This document shows, piece by piece, positions 1-12,639 of a stretch of DNA of 44,029 bases. The position numbers and the translations under genes were made by a program. The notes under the pieces were generated by a model. It made no database searches, had not been told where the DNA came from, and saw only the letters and a list, made by a program, of their open reading frames with translations. Every line of letters begins with the position of its first letter. Positions within the stretch are counted from its first letter, which is position 1. The stretch is from Chara braunii. Taxonomy: Eukaryota; Streptophyta; Charophyceae; Charales; Characeae. The stretch is taken from the NCBI GenBank assembly GCA_003427395.1, contig BFEA01000247.1, positions 1,716,200 to 1,760,228 of the forward strand. Reading direction: 5' to 3'.

Positions 1-36
1 CCTCCTCCTCCTCCTCCTCCTCCTCCTCCTCCTCCT
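1..36. repeat. (TCC)n microsatellite
   Basis: Uninterrupted CCT/TCC triplets at the window edge, followed by T-rich and A-rich runs to about base 105. The repeat probably continues outside the window. Confidence 0.95.
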
Positions 37-128
37 TTTTTTCTTAATTATTTTTTTTTAATCAAACAATCAATCAGTAAATTAAAAAAACGGAAAAAAA
101 AAAGATTAGCCAATTGAACTAATCGAAT

Positions 129-275
129 CGATTGGATATATATATATATAAATTTTTCCTCCTCTTCCTCCCCGACATCCTCCTCCTCCTCCTCGATCTC
201 CTCCTCCCCCTCCTCCTCCTCCTCCTCCTCCTTCTCGTCCTCCTCGTCCTCCTCCTCCTCCTCCTCCGCTTTTAT
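129..275. repeat. TCC-rich low-complexity tract with short (TA)n
   Basis: A short (TA)n at about 138-150 is followed by imperfect TCC/TCG triplets to 267. Reading frames through this stretch encode poly-Leu on one strand and poly-Gly/Arg on the other, which is an artefact of the repeat and not a gene. Confidence 0.9.
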
Positions 276-523
276 TCAGGGTTTGAGTTTCTAACAGGGT
301 TTGGGGAAAAAGTGTCGGTAATGGTGAATGTACATGACCTACGTATCGGGTCCGGTGGGGTCTCGTGGGGGGGTGTTGTATTTGGGGGATTTCCCGAAGT
401 GCAATTACAAACTGTTTTCGTGACGGCGCCGAAGTTACCCCCAAAAAAAACAGTGGCCGCGCCTTTGTTTTCACTGCCGTTTCTTGTGCACCACGCCAGC
501 TGTTGATACGGGGCCCTCGATCC

Positions 524-823
524 ACCGGCCTAGCGCAGTTGGTGAGGCAGGCAAGTGGATTTCAGGAGGTCTCGGGTTCAATCCCCATTGGCCTCACGTA
601 CCATCCTCGTCGAAGCCTGACACCCGCCACGTTGAGATATGTCGTTGGTCCCCCCGACTGGCACTGACAAGAGACTGCTGATGTTCAAAGGGGGAGGCGA
701 CCTGAGAGGAGGCACAGTGACATGGGGACTGGGCGGTTCAATTTTGATTGCAGTGCCTGACCCGTGCCTTGTGTCGCCCGACTGCTGCTGGGTTCCCCGT
801 AATAGTGTAATGACAAAAAAAAA
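524..823 (+). mobile_element. Probable tRNA-derived SINE
   Basis: At 531-549 there is a good Pol III A box (TAGCGCAGTTGGTGAGGC) and about 45 bases on a B box (GGTTCAATCCC), spaced as in a tRNA. The flanks do not pair into a proper acceptor stem, so this is not a working tRNA gene. About 220 bases of unrelated body follow, ending in a short AT-rich stretch and a run of ten A's at about 813-822. A tRNA-like head, a body and an A tail together define a tRNA-related SINE, which is copied by LINE reverse transcriptase. I found no convincing target-site duplication, so the exact ends are uncertain. Confidence 0.62.
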
Positions 824-1159
824 AGTGTTGTCAGGTCGCCCTGTCCAGATTCATGAGGCAATTGCATTGGTTGTACATCAAGGGAAATACCCATCTTTTA
901 ATAGCATATATCTATACGGGGCCCCAGCGGCGCACAAATTCAAATCGCGGTGGTCTGGCCAGTGGGCAAGATTATGCCTAAAGTCTGCTGAAGTTCACCA
1001 TGTTCAACGCCACTCCCCACTTGTCGACGGCCACTACAAAACGATCAAGTACATCCCAGGTAGTCGAAATTGGGACACCGACACAAAAAACTGGGATAAA
1101 AAAATAATTCCCTTAGTGGGGGCCAAATAACAGCACAACAAAACGCATTGTCGCAGTAC

Positions 1160-1410
1160 CGGCCCGCAGTACGAAACCATGTTGGAAACGTGTTGGTTCA
1201 TGTTGGAGGCCTGTACGAAACCATGTTGGAGTCGTTGACTAAAAGTTGGAAACCTGTTGGAGAGCATGTTCGACCCGTTGAAAATAAGTTGATCATGTTG
1301 ATAACTAGTTGAACACAGCAGAAGACCCTCGTTCAACAATTGGTCACAGCCCTTGCGGCGTGCATAAGTTCGACAGCGGTACGAAAATAAGTTGGAAGTC
1401 GGCGACAATT
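1160..1410. repeat. Degenerate GTTGG-rich minisatellite
   Basis: Short units built on GTTGGAA and TGTTGG recur every 12 to 20 bases, for example CGAAACCATGTTGGA at two places (about 1174 and 1215). Further diverged copies such as GTTGAAAATAAGTTG follow. Unit length is irregular and the array is old. No reading frame here looks protein-like. Confidence 0.5.
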
Positions 1411-3345
1411 TTTTTGTTGATGAGTGGTCATTAGGGTAACTTGGTACCTTTGCATTAGGGTGAGGTTGAAGATGAGTAAGGAGGCGGAATATGTTAGAAG
1501 TCATTGAGGGACTTCGAGGAGAGTTAGGCTAAGGACGCTGGAAGTCTTTATGAGCATGGATCGTGATCCTTGAGTCAAGGTTCTAAGTGGTTGTTCGGCG
1601 TGTATAGCCACAAAAGTATCAGGTCTGCCCTGCGGGTTGTGTATGAGATAGACATATAAGACGACGGCTAGGTGCAGGGGGCACCGTGCTATGACCTCAA
1701 TAGAAGAAACTACAAGATGGAGTAGGTCTACATAGTATCTCCTTTGTGAGAGAGGTGTCTGATCCTAGAAGCAGATGAGATAACAGTGAAAGGGCTAGCG
1801 CTTATACTATTTTTGTTCACCCTTGATAGGGTGATGACTTGTAGCTGATGTTAGACCTTCGCTTGAGCCTTTCCAGGCTTGGACCATCCACTTGAATCTA
1901 TTCATTGGAGCTAAGGACTTGAGACTATTTTTTTTTGAGGGCATTTCTTTATATGTTGAATTCATCTATATATGTCAGTCCTTGTTGGAATAAGCCTATT
2001 TAATGTCGATTTATATAAGTCTATTTGGTTGATGTTATTTCATCTTATGACTATCCTTTTCAGAAATATCTCGCATGGGTTGTTTATCTAAGGCACGTAT
2101 TTGAACATATCAGTCTGCAAGGATCTATATGAGCGTCTCAAGTCCAATTGTTGACTTATAGTTGTCAGTTAAAGTTTGTGTGTTTGGATTGCTCTTCAAA
2201 GAGAGGTAAAAGGCATTGCGCAGAATCCACGTCTGATGCAGATTCAGAGGTAAATGGAGTGATCACTTTCATGAGATAAGTTTTTTCTCATAGAATGGTC
2301 AATGCGTAAGGTCTACCCCAAGGAAGATTGTAATCCTATGTTATTGTTTTCCCTGAGAGATGGTTTTGAAGAAGTTATAATTTTGTCTTGTAGGTAGTAG
2401 TGAGACGCACGTCTGAACTTTGTTCCTGGTCCATAGTGGGGTATTGTTCTTATATTCTCTGTGATAAAATGACTACACTACTATTGAATAGGAGAAAAGT
2501 ATTTAAGTCTTGTCAGATGATGGCCTATGAGGGAAGCAGCCAGTACATGCCGCAAAAAAGTAAGGGGTGAATCCCCAACTATTTTTGTGTCAAGTGTGTT
2601 CACCAGCACAAAACGGGATAGTACATCCTGAAGCGTGTGGGGTGAGGTTGTTTACTTTGTCGACAACGGTATGCAATGAATAAGTGCTGGAATCGGAGGG
2701 AGATACAGTGAGGCTTAATCCTTGAGCGGGGCTCAGGGATTTGAGATGCTATCCATTTTGAAAAGGATTACACTGCTCCTCGCCACAGTATACTTCTATC
2801 AAAGTCGGGGGGTAAAAGGTAGTACTCTCACAAGAATTATGGTTGAGAATGTTATTTATTAGCGATCTTGTTTTGATTATAATGTGCCTATTATATGATA
2901 TGTTTGTTGGTATAAGCCTATTATTACGAGGTATTTGTGAATGAGTTGGGTAACTGAGTGGTTTGAGTATGAGGCAGTTGATATTTGTGAGTATTGTTGA
3001 TGTCAGTTATTAAGGTGATATATCATTTTTTTCATGAGTAAATATTATTATGAATTTTGATATCTGTGAATGTGCTATTATGTTGGTTTTGTACCACTAT
3101 TATTTTCTCTAAGCTGGGTGGTCATAAACACTGGAAAGGATGCATTTTAGTGAAAGATAATTTGAGGTTAAGGTTTTAGAGATAAAGATTGTAGAACGGG
3201 ATTGTCAGTGTGGTAACGGAAAACGTATGCTGGACGTTTTTCTGTGATGGGCAGAACCCAGACCAGAGCGAAGACAACTCAGAATGCCTTATGCTAAGGA
3301 AGATCCCAGTGTGACCTTGTCCATCAGAAAGTAAGATGGGTTTGA
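1411..3345. other. No recognisable feature
   Basis: The + strand is G/T-rich and C-poor, with stops in every frame. It looks like decayed repeat DNA, but I recognise no coding domain, RNA gene or terminal repeat in it. Confidence 0.5.
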
Positions 3346-3957
3346 GGTATCCTTGTCAGGCAAGTCAAGGAAGGAGAGTATATCTCTTTCTGGTGGGGTG
3401 CATCGATAGACAAAGGTATTTTTGTCTGGATTGAGTTTGGCTTGAATGATGACCGGGAGTGTGCGATCGTGAAAGTGATCCTATATGCCCCACCATCATT
3501 TTTGGTCGTGCATGGGATTGAGTTGGCACTTGGGCATGGAAGCCTGCGCGTAAGGCCTTAAAGGATAGCTGGGGGGGCTGCGACAAAGTGGGCGAGAGGC
3601 GGAAACCATAAAGAAGAGGAACAGGTAGAGACCCGTATAGAGGTCAAGCCTGCAGAAAAGTTTGTACTACCTTCGGCCCCGCTACGATTTATCTTGCCCG
3701 AGTTCCTGGTAGAGAAGTGTTTTGGGGGACATGAGAGGGTAGACACCGCACCAGAAGCCGCTTTGAAAACACGAGCATGGGGATATGCACGGTACACGTG
3801 CGAGTTGATATATGGCTTGTATCCGGACCAGAGGTTTCTGCCCCATAGTCAAGGATTTAGGGATCTAGTCAATGTGGTTGACGTTTATGCAAGATTCCAT
3901 GATCCGGACGAAAAAGTTGTAGATTGGGACGAAATTCGGGCGGTAGCGGGTAGATAG
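3346..3957 (+). pseudogene. Transposon-like ORF remnant with one in-frame stop
   Basis: One frame is open from 3346 to the TAG ending at 3957, except for a single TAA at 3559-3561. Both halves read like real protein rather than chance. The first has ISFWWGASIDKGIFVWIEFG, then NDDRECAIVKVILYAPPSFL. The second has RFILPEFLVEKCFGGHERVD and later LIYGLYPDQRFLPHSQGFRD and DPDEKVVDWDEI. There are about 203 codons in total and no ATG at the front. I do not recognise the family. Its place in old repeat DNA, about 340 bases upstream of a gag-like relic on the same strand, suggests part of an inactivated mobile element. A host gene with an intron spanning the stop is possible, but no good splice pair is seen there. 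Confidence 0.5.
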
Positions 3958-4297
3958 GAAGTACCTTCACGCTCTGCCAACTGCATTTCTTGCAAACTTG
4001 TGTACGGTCACCTCGTTATGTGATACAAGTGTGAGGGTAAGTAATATTTGTAGCCACGATTACAACCGGCTTATGACTGGCTTGAAAATCCGGCCTATAT
4101 AGGTTGTATACTGTTCATAGCACCCTTAAAGTTAGAGCATGTTTAACTAAAGTTTAGGGTCGTATTGTATGAACAGGAAAGTCGTCAGTGGGAATTGAGT
4201 ATTAGCAGTTTTTACTAGTCTTATCTGTTTTGAGCCTTTTTGCGCCATAGTCTGATGATCGATTGCTTGTCATGCGTGTCAGGCCGGTACCAACGTC

Positions 4298-5076
4298 ATG
4301 GCTAAAGGAAGTGGCGTCGCCAAAATCCTGCACTGGAGGAGCACGTGCCTCAGTAGAGTGTTGCTGTGCGAGTCAGTATATGACTAGGTGCCCCAAAACC
4401 TTCGTGCCATGTTGTTTCAAGGAAAGAATTTGTTTGCCTTCCTACGCGGCTATCATGACTTCAGTCTTGTGAAGATGTGAGACAAAAAAGTCATTGTTCG
4501 TGTGTGAAAAGTTGAGTGAGGAAGTATATACTCTTATGTTAAAGTCGCAGACCTGGGGTGAACTGGAGGCTTCTTTGAGGTTAAGGTTTTCAGAAGGTGA
4601 AATAGAGAGTCCACATTGAGGGAACCACGTGCAGTCAGCTGGAGTTGCATCAGCACCAGGAGAGTTGTGTGGTATACAGAGGCAAGTTGGAATACTGGAA
4701 GAAAAGTTGACGCGACTGGAAGAGGCCAGGAAGGGCAAACGGAAGGTTTTAGAGTGTGCCTCAAGTGAGCTGGCTGGTCAGGATGAAGGAGGAGCAGAGG
4801 GTGGTGACGAAGGGTCAGTTCGCCTCAAGGGCCCTGAGAAGGCGAAATAGTGCTCAAGGGAGAGATGAAAGTGAAAAAGGGATTGAAGTAAAGGAGGAGC
4901 GTGACCTTCCCAAGTTGACGAAGGCTCAGCGGAAACTAAGGAACCTAGCGCAAGGAGGTCAAGGAACCGGAAAGGGACAATGTTCACGGCAAGTAGCAGT
5001 CACCCCACAAAGATCGGTAGATAAAGCAACGGGAAAGGACGCTTTGTCGACTGAGGGGGTATTATATGGGCAGTGA
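4298..5076 (+). pseudogene. Degenerate gag-like retrotransposon reading frame
   Basis: Three frame blocks on the + strand follow one another. Block 1 starts at ATG 4298 and, past an internal TAG, reads LFQGKNLFAFLRGYHDFSLV. Block 2 (about 4472-4846) reads SQTWGELEASLRLRFSEGEI, then a TGA, then a coiled-coil-like QVGILEEKLTRLEEARKGKR. Block 3 (4756-5076) is Lys/Arg-rich with ERDLPKLTKAQRKLRNLAQG. The order of a 'fold plus F-L' segment, a W..L...L..RF segment, a heptad-like helix and a basic tail resembles Ty3/Gypsy-type gag. No CCHC knuckle, protease or reverse transcriptase was seen nearby. Stops and frame changes show it is dead. The gag call is from overall pattern only. Confidence 0.45.
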
Positions 5077-7355
5077 ACGCCATGTCATAAAAAGGGGCAT
5101 AATGGTGGCAGTTGTTATAGGGTAGAAGAATAGGGTTAGAAGGTAATATAGTGGTGTGAGGAGGTGATTAGCCCTAACCCTTTAGGCTATGAGGTTTTCA
5201 TCAAAAGGTCGACCCTAGATCACTTGGGCTGTGTATATACGTGGACATGGGAGTTAGGATAGCAGACTAACCGATTATGTGAACCTAACTCAATGTCTTA
5301 GTCAGCAGGGTCCTGACTATATGATGTATGAAGCTAGGAGATATATGCACATGCTTTTAGCACGTCATGTGTATATGTTAGATCATAAAAGACCTCAATT
5401 TAGATTAGGTAAGCGCCTCTTAAGCTCTTCTGTTTAATCAGGGCTAGATTGGCTAAAATATGAGAGTGAGTCTCTCAGATATGTGGCTTGCTGAAAGAGA
5501 TGATATGACTTGAGGTATAAGTTTGAGTGTACTCAAAGATCACGTGGGGATGAGATCCTATTAAAGAACACCTGGGTGATCTTGACAATGATGCATGTCT
5601 CATTAGACATGTACATTCTACTGAGTATATCACCTTGACAATTAAGACAGGGTGTTGAGGATTGAGAGTTGTGTGTCTTTTTAATCATATCACTCTGAGA
5701 TCTTGCAAATGTACCTGCGTATGCGTCTGTATATATGAGAGGCATTAAATATGGTGGGGTTTGAGTTCAAGTTTTTAGGGATCTAATGACCTCGAAGGTC
5801 AGTGTAGTTGTGCTAAAATATGAGAGGGGAATATGCACAATATTCTGACTTGAGGCCATTGTAAACTTTTGAACGACCAAGGCTTAGCGAGCCTTGTGTC
5901 ATTTTTGGATATTTTGGATATGTCTTGGATTACTTGGATTCCTCTGACTTGAGAAGTGTGATTACGCCCTGACCAAGACTGTTTTAGTTTTAGCTCTGGT
6001 CAGGGAGACCACGATTTTTGTGTAATACCGGTGCCAGTTTGAGTTGAGATTGTTCAACTCTAAGTATATATACGTAATTCAATATCATATTTAGTTTGCT
6101 TCTTGAGTTGGGATATTACACCCCTTAGTGTATATTGAGTTGAGATTTTATCTGAGACTATTCCCCTGTATATGAGGATCACAATCACTCTCACATGTGT
6201 GGTTTTATCCTGATGTATGATAACTTTGTGTGAGAGATGTATGAGGAATATCTCGTGTACTGTGTATTTTGTGAATGTGAATAAATGTGAACTGTCTACT
6301 CTTTGGTATACTCGTGCGATCTGTCCACGGGTGGATGATAAGGTCGGGTATAAGGAGAGGAAGTGCAGTCTGTTTTTGTGAAAAGTGTGAGAATCCTAAG
6401 GGATTTATGAGACTTTGAGACTCGAATGTTTATCATGCCGAATGTTTATTGTTGAGTTGTGGTGGGGACTCATAAGTTGGTCTCTTAGTTTGAGTTGTTT
6501 TATGATAGAGACGCCTTTGAGTGGGAAGGCAGTCTTTCATTTATTTGGAAGACTCATCTTTAGAGAGGGAAGATGTGTTAAAGAAAGGTCGCGTGAGAGT
6601 TCATCCTAGAAAGAGAAAGGATGACTTAGAGACCTATTTAAGTGAAACCTCCTTCCTATGAAAGCTGGTTAATAGATTTAATGGCATAGAAAACTGATTT
6701 TGAATGATAAAGACTTACGAGAAGGACCACGTTTTGTTTGGCCATTGGTGAAATCATGGAGGTCTCAAGCGTGATTTATTTTTGGAGATATCACTGAGAG
6801 GTGGTCTTCCTGCTCTGATCCAGTAGGGAGGTCATGGCCTTGTGAATCTGGCGGTGATTTTGTTTTGTGAATGTGGAGAGGTTGCCGTGTTTCTCTGTGT
6901 TGTCCCGCAGAGGACTGATAAATATCTTTTGTGTGTGACAGACCTTTGCGTAGTCTCGCAGTAGGTCTGTATTGTTGCGACACACCGGTCAGCCACTTGT
7001 GCTAATCTTGGGACATTTATGAAATACCAAGCTAATGATAAAGTTTAGCATCACTAGGGTGCAACCCCTAGTGTCGGCTGTTGATCGGCGTAACTTGAAC
7101 AGTGGGCCTATGTCTTGCCAAGGGAGTAAAGACTTAAAGGGGTGTAGCCACCTAGGAGGGTTTTACTCCTGCGGAACGGCGTGTGATAGGAGTCGAGTCG
7201 AGTTTTTTTTAGTTCTGATTGAATGCTTATCAGGAGAGAGTCTATCGTGGTGCAACCTACGAGCTCACTACCGCTAAAATAACAACGCGGTGGGCCAGAA
7301 TGAAGACCTGACCTTCTTGTACTAGACTGCAGGAAGAGTTTATGATGAGATTTGT
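5077..7355. other. No recognisable gene; decayed repeat DNA
   Basis: The + strand is G/T-rich, with only short open frames that do not look like protein. At 6021-6120 the ends read TGTAATACC and GGATATTACA, an LTR-like TG...CA pair only about 100 bases apart, too weak to call. Confidence 0.45.
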
Positions 7356-7381
7356 GTATATATATATATATATATATATAA
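7356..7381. repeat. (TA)n microsatellite
   Basis: About thirteen TA dinucleotides in a row. Confidence 0.95.
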
Positions 7382-7777
7382 TTGTTGGAGGGAGGCAAGA
7401 ATGTCTTCAAAGGTCTCGGTGTGAGCCCGCGTTCCTAGTTATGACCCTGCTCGCAGGGTAGAGACTATGGATACTTAACAAAAAGTCGGCGTTTGTCTAG
7501 GACGAAGGGGAGAGGACAGTTGAGAGGGCCGCTGAGACTTATGTTTTTGTACATATGTCTAGTACACCGGTGTCCCAGTGTTAGGAGAATGGAGACCCAG
7601 GTTAGAATCCTCGCAACATATAGTTATATGGGCATGGATTGTTGGAGGCCTCAAACCTTAGTCTGTCGGCTGATCGGATTGGTTCCTTTCTCGTCGACAT
7701 TTTGAGAGTTTTGATGGACTTATAGCTTTTTGATTTTGCGAAGTGACGGGGACGTCGCTTAATATGGTCCGGTAAGT
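7382..7777. other. No recognisable feature
   Basis: Sequence between the TA tract and the left tip of the large inverted repeat. No counterpart of it was found beyond the right tip of that repeat. Confidence 0.4.
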
Positions 7778-7959
7778 TGTCGGTGCGAATATCCTTACAA
7801 GGGTATCCGCCCTGGTTATTGCAAGTGACATAAAATAAGTTTGGTTTAAAGTCTAAGTACACCGCGCGAGGCACGAATGAGTCTATGGTTTACGTTGACT
7901 AGGTGGTTGGTTAGAGTATAACCTGGCTATACTTTATTACTATCCTACTTGTGAACAGG

Positions 7960-8262
7960 TTAGTCAGATAGGATTTCATAAGTTTGGGTGCTCTAATTAT
8001 AGTTTATCACCAACTGAAGAGAGTACTGATTAAGAATAAACTTGTGGTACGAAGGAGTTGACTCAATCGTGAGCTAAAGATGATCGGTTCAGTTATATGC
8101 TACCTCAAAAGACTAAGTGCAGATAATTATATAAAGTTAGGATACTTAAACAGTTCAGGGCGACTAGGGTGTCCTAGTCCTATGCCCAAAGGAGAGAAAA
8201 GTTGTTGTGCCCTGTGTTTCTGTATACTCCATCGCTGAGCTAGACATGTTCCATAAACTTGG
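7960..8262 (+). repeat. Two copies of a CATAAGTTTGGGTGGTCT motif (left arm)
   Basis: The motif appears at about 7970 (CATAAGTTTGGGTGCTCT) and about 8245 (CATAAACTTGGGTGGTCTAG). These are reverse complements of the motif array at 13.49-14.2 kb in the right arm, where there are seven copies. Confidence 0.6.
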
Positions 8263-8559
8263 GTGGTCTAGCTTTATGACCTATGTAAGTTGAGTATAAA
8301 GGGATAAATCATTGAGAGACTATGAACTATTGTTTGATAAATTAACTTAGGGATGGTGAAAGTACTTACCTGTGTGGTTTGGCCTGCATGAGACTGAGTG
8401 CGACTACCACTTAGTCTGAGTTTCAGTTGATAGGTAGTTGCTTTAGCTGCTCGCCACGTGCTATACCCATAAGAGTTAGTTTCAATTCCTGCATTTTCTG
8501 ATCTAAGTTTTTTTACTTAGGTCAAATTTTTGCATGTTCTGGGATCTTTTATTATACTT

Positions 8560-9170
8560 GGGCTTGTATAAATTTTGGTAAGTCACTTTCTCTAGGGGAA
8601 GCGCTGCCGAAATTTTTACAAAACTAAGGAGTTGGTCAGATTTTATCTTTTCAGGGTCCAATTTTTTTGACTTTTTGGCTTAGTAAAAATCTGGAAACCT
8701 TCTTTTCTAAATGAAGTGCTGCCCAAATTTTTCTAATTCAGGGAGTTCGTCAAAATTAGACTTTAAGAAGTCAAAGTCATTTTAGATTCTGAACTTAACT
8801 TTGCATAAATCTTGGAATAACACTTTCTCTACGGGGAGTGATGCCGAAATTTCTGCAAATCTAAGGGGTCGGTTAAATTTTGTCTTGAAATTGAACTCAA
8901 GTTTAACTTATGAGGTCCTATTTGACTTAGTACAAATCTGGGAAACCAATTTCTCTAAAGAAAATGTTGCTCAAATTTTTACTGATTCCGAGAGTTAAAC
9001 TAAATTTGACTTTCCAGAACCAGAGTTTGTTTTGTTTTTCATATTTGAGTTAGTATAAATTTTGCAAAGGAACTTTTCCTACGGGAAGCGCTGCCGAAAT
9101 TTTCTTAGTTTAGAGAGTTAGATTGTATTTTGATAGGTGACAATTTTGACAATCCACTCTTTATAGAAGA
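8560..9170 (+). repeat. Tandem array, about 120-bp unit, left arm
   Basis: Five units are marked by GCCGAAATTT or GCCCAAATTT-type cores at about 8606, 8722, 8843, 8968 and 9090, so the period is about 120 bases. Cores alternate between the CCGAAA and CYCAAA types, which suggests a two-unit (about 240-base) higher-order repeat. Each core follows a TTTCTCTA-type stretch, as in CTTTCTCTACGGGGAG. Confidence 0.7.
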
Positions 9171-10903
9171 GATTTTGTCAAGGGTCTACCTTTTCATTAG
9201 GTACTGACTTAGGGCTAGACTTAGGATTAGTTAAATAGAATGATTCTTTGTGAAAATCGTAATATTGAGATTACCCTTGATTTGGACTCATATATTTAAC
9301 TTGGGGATTGACATATCTTGTGTTACAGATCCTCTTGAACGTCTGATTCGAAGTCGGGACTAGATTCAGCTTGATCGTACAAAGATCACCTTCTGTTATC
9401 ACTGATAACAGGTTAGTTGCCGATTCGTCGGTCTACGACTCAACTCCAATTCATCCTCAATACTCAACCTAAAAGGCTTCAGCCATAATGATTTTTATTG
9501 TTTCATTAAGGTTTTCACCTGCACTTTTATTGAATGACCATTTAACAAAGGTACTGAGTGTTTAAATTATGGTTGGTTGGAGAAGGGTTGAGGCTTGCAT
9601 AGCTAAAGCGAGGGGTATGAGTATAGAGGTTGGTTGAAGTTGACTCCGTGCAGTACGTGGACTTTTGGTTGACTCTTTGATGTGATTGCAGGTATGTTCG
9701 ATGGTTTGGATTTTGGATTTGATTGTCTGCGATCACACACATATATATGATTATGAGGAGTCTCACTATGATTGTGAGAAGTGATCGTCACATACTTATT
9801 CCCTTTTACATATATACATGTATGTACCTATATTGGGTGTTCGCGTGGCCCGAGGGACCTACGCTTAAAGGTTTAATTAGGATTGAGATTGAGAAAGAAA
9901 GAAAACCCCTCTATTTGTTGTATGTTTCTTAAAGATTTCTTAGTCGGACGTCGGTCTTGGGCCTGGATTCAAGGTCTTTGTCCAGGATATCTTAGGTCAT
10001 AGACTCTGCATGGAAGGGATCTCCCCCCGTGCAGAGCCTATTTGCCCTGCCTGCCGGGGCACTCATCCTAAAGGTCGGAAGTGCCTCGGAAGCCACACGA
10101 CTATTCCTTCAGCCGTGCAATATCGTGAAGGGGTAGACCCTCAGAATACTTCGAGTTTGACACTTGAGTGTCATAAGCGGTTCTTGGATACACGAGGGAC
10201 CGATTGATTATGGGCACTACATAGTACGCCATCATTGCGACTGCTTGTGTATTCATGCATTGCTAGTCGATATAAGTTAGCCCTGCATCCGCACGGTTTT
10301 ATACTAAGTTTCGCAAGCAACGTCTATCCGATTTCCGCGTCGGAGAGTTATGGGATGGCTACTAAGGGACTAAGAGTGTTGTCTCATTGTTTGTTCTGGG
10401 TCGTTTCGTGTATGTGTATGTGAGTGTTTTTTTTTTTTTTTTTTTTTTTAATTTAGAGTGGTGTGCGCATGGTGTGTGGTATGCGTCCTAGTCGACAGGC
10501 GACAAGTCGCGCTCGGGACCTTAGCCCCACAAGATGTTGATTCGCGTGCGGGTCCGATAGAGGCGTAAAACCGTGAGTACCCCCTATGCTACAGAGCACG
10601 AGAAACGTCATCGGATGGTCCACCTCTGCGATTGCAACTGATTAGCTTTCGTACTGTGGACTCGTAGCTCGGCGGGGATACGCCCACCAAGGAGAGGTGA
10701 CAGCTCCCGTAAGGTGGAGGTAAGTCGTGCCTCGCGTAGGCCCTATCCTGTCGTAGGGGCTTGTGAGAGGTATGGCTGGCGCACTCGGTCGGAGTGGCTT
10801 GCGGAAGTTCCATGTGTAATCGAGACGAGGAATAAACCAACTCATGTATGACGCGGCCGGGAGGGTCCCGCCCTGCCTTGAGCGGTATCGGACCGATGAG
10901 CGC

Positions 10904-11017
10904 GACAACGTACTCTGTCTTTCCTTATATACCTATTCTCTCTCAATCTTATACCCGGATGTCGTTCCACTAGGGACAACGGTAGGCTTCAGTTATCCCC
11001 GGCAATAGCGCCACCTA
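10904..11017. other. Spacer at the centre of the inverted repeat
   Basis: The 114 bases between the two arms have no counterpart in either arm. The inner arm edges read GGACCGATGAGCGC (left) and GAGCGCATCGGTCC (right). Confidence 0.75.
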
Positions 11018-12639
11018 TGGAGCGCATCGGTCCTGCATCACACAAAACGGGGCGGGACCCTCCCGGCCGCGTCACGCAGGAGTTGGTCTTAATCCTCGTC
11101 GCTCCAGCTGCGCCAGCCATACCTCTCGCGAGCCCCGCCGAGCTACAAGTCCACAGTACGAAAGCTAATCGGTTGCAATCGCAGACGTGGACCAGTAGAT
11201 GACGTTTCTCATACGATGTAGCATAGGGGGTACGCGAGGTTTTACACCTCTATCGGACCCGTACGAGAACCGATATCTTGGGGGGCTGAGGTCCCAAGCG
11301 CGACTCGTCGCCGGTTGACTAAAACGCATTCCACACACCAGGCGCACACCGCTCTAACCTACATAATAATAAAAAAACACACACATACATATATACGAAA
11401 CGACACAGAACAAACAATGAAACAACACTATTAGTTCCTTAGTAGCCATCTCATAATTCTCCGACATGGAAATCGGATAGACGTCACGCATGAGACTTTA
11501 GTATAAAACCACGAGGACGTAGGGCTAACTCATATCGACTTGCAATGCATGAATACGCAAGCAGTCGCAATGTTGGCGTACTATGTAGTGTCCATAATCA
11601 AGCGGTCCTTTGTGGATCCGAGTACCATTTATGACACTTAGGTGTCAAACTCGAAGTATCATGAGGGTCTACCTCTTCACGATATTGCACGACTGAAGCA
11701 ATAGCCGTGCGGCCTCTACGGCACCTCCGGCCTTTAGGGTGAGTGTCTCGGCAGGGAGGGCAAATAAGTTCTGCGCGGGGGGTGATCCCTTCTATGCAGA
11801 GTCTAGGAACTGGGATATCCTGGATAAGGACCTCGAATCCAGGCCCATGACCAACGTCCGACTAAGAAATCTTTAAAGAGTATTTAACAATAAAAGCGGG
11901 GTTTTCTTTCCTTGCTCAATCACATCCTCAATTAAATCCTTAAGTGTGGGCCCCTGAGACCACGCGAACACCCAATATAGATACATGCATATATATATGT
12001 AAAAGGGGGAATCACTTCTCACAATCACAGTGGGGACTCCTCACAGCCATATATATGTGTGTGATCGCAGGTAGTCAAATCCAAAATATGAAACCCAGGA
12101 ACATACCTGCAATTACATCAAAGAGTCAACCAAAGTTCACACACTACACGGAGTCAACTTCAACCAATCTCTATACTCATACCCCTCGCTTTAGTCATGC
12201 AAGCCCCAACCTTTGTCTAACCAACCATAATTAAATACTCAGTACCTTTGTTTAATAACCATTCAATAAAATTCTGGGTAAAAACCTTAATAAAACAACA
12301 GAAATTACCAGGGTTAAAGACTTTTAGGTTGAGTATTGAGGATGAATTGGAGTTGAGTAGCAGACCGACGAATCGGCAACCGACTTGTTATCAGTGATAA
12401 CCGAAGGTGATCCATTTAGGATTAAGCTGAATCTAGTCTTGATTTCAAATCAAGTCAATCCCCAAGTTAAATCTATGAGTCCAAATTGAGAGTAATCTCT
12501 ATATCATGATTTCACCAAGAATCATTCTACTTAAGTAATCTCGAGTCTACTCCTAAGTCTATGTCTTTTGGCAGACCTTTGGCAGAATCTCCTCTATACA
12601 GAGTGGATTGTCAGACATGTCACATGTCAAAATGTAGTC

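Larger units (their letters stand above)
7778..10903 (+). repeat. Left arm of giant inverted repeat
   Basis: This arm is the reverse complement of 11,018-13,832 plus 17,744-17,890. The outer tip TGTCGGTGCGAATATCCTTA matches the reverse complement of 17,871-17,890 at all but one base. Further anchors match along its length: 7860-7920 with 17,750-17,810; about 8150-8215 with 13,545-13,615; 8800-8860 with 12,890-12,950; 10,010-10,070 with about 11,735-11,800; and 10,845-10,903 with 11,018-11,075. Substitutions and small indels are spread throughout, so the duplication is not new. No protein-coding frame was recognised in it. A poly-T run lies at about 10,428-10,449. Confidence 0.9.

Noticed and set aside
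528-602. Functional tRNA gene
   Set aside because: The A and B boxes are good, but the acceptor and T stems do not pair properly and a SINE-like body and A tail follow.
6021-6120. TGTAATACC...GGATATTACA as a solo LTR or MITE
   Set aside because: The inverted ends are only about 9 bases with mismatches, there is no target duplication, and the size is too small for an LTR.
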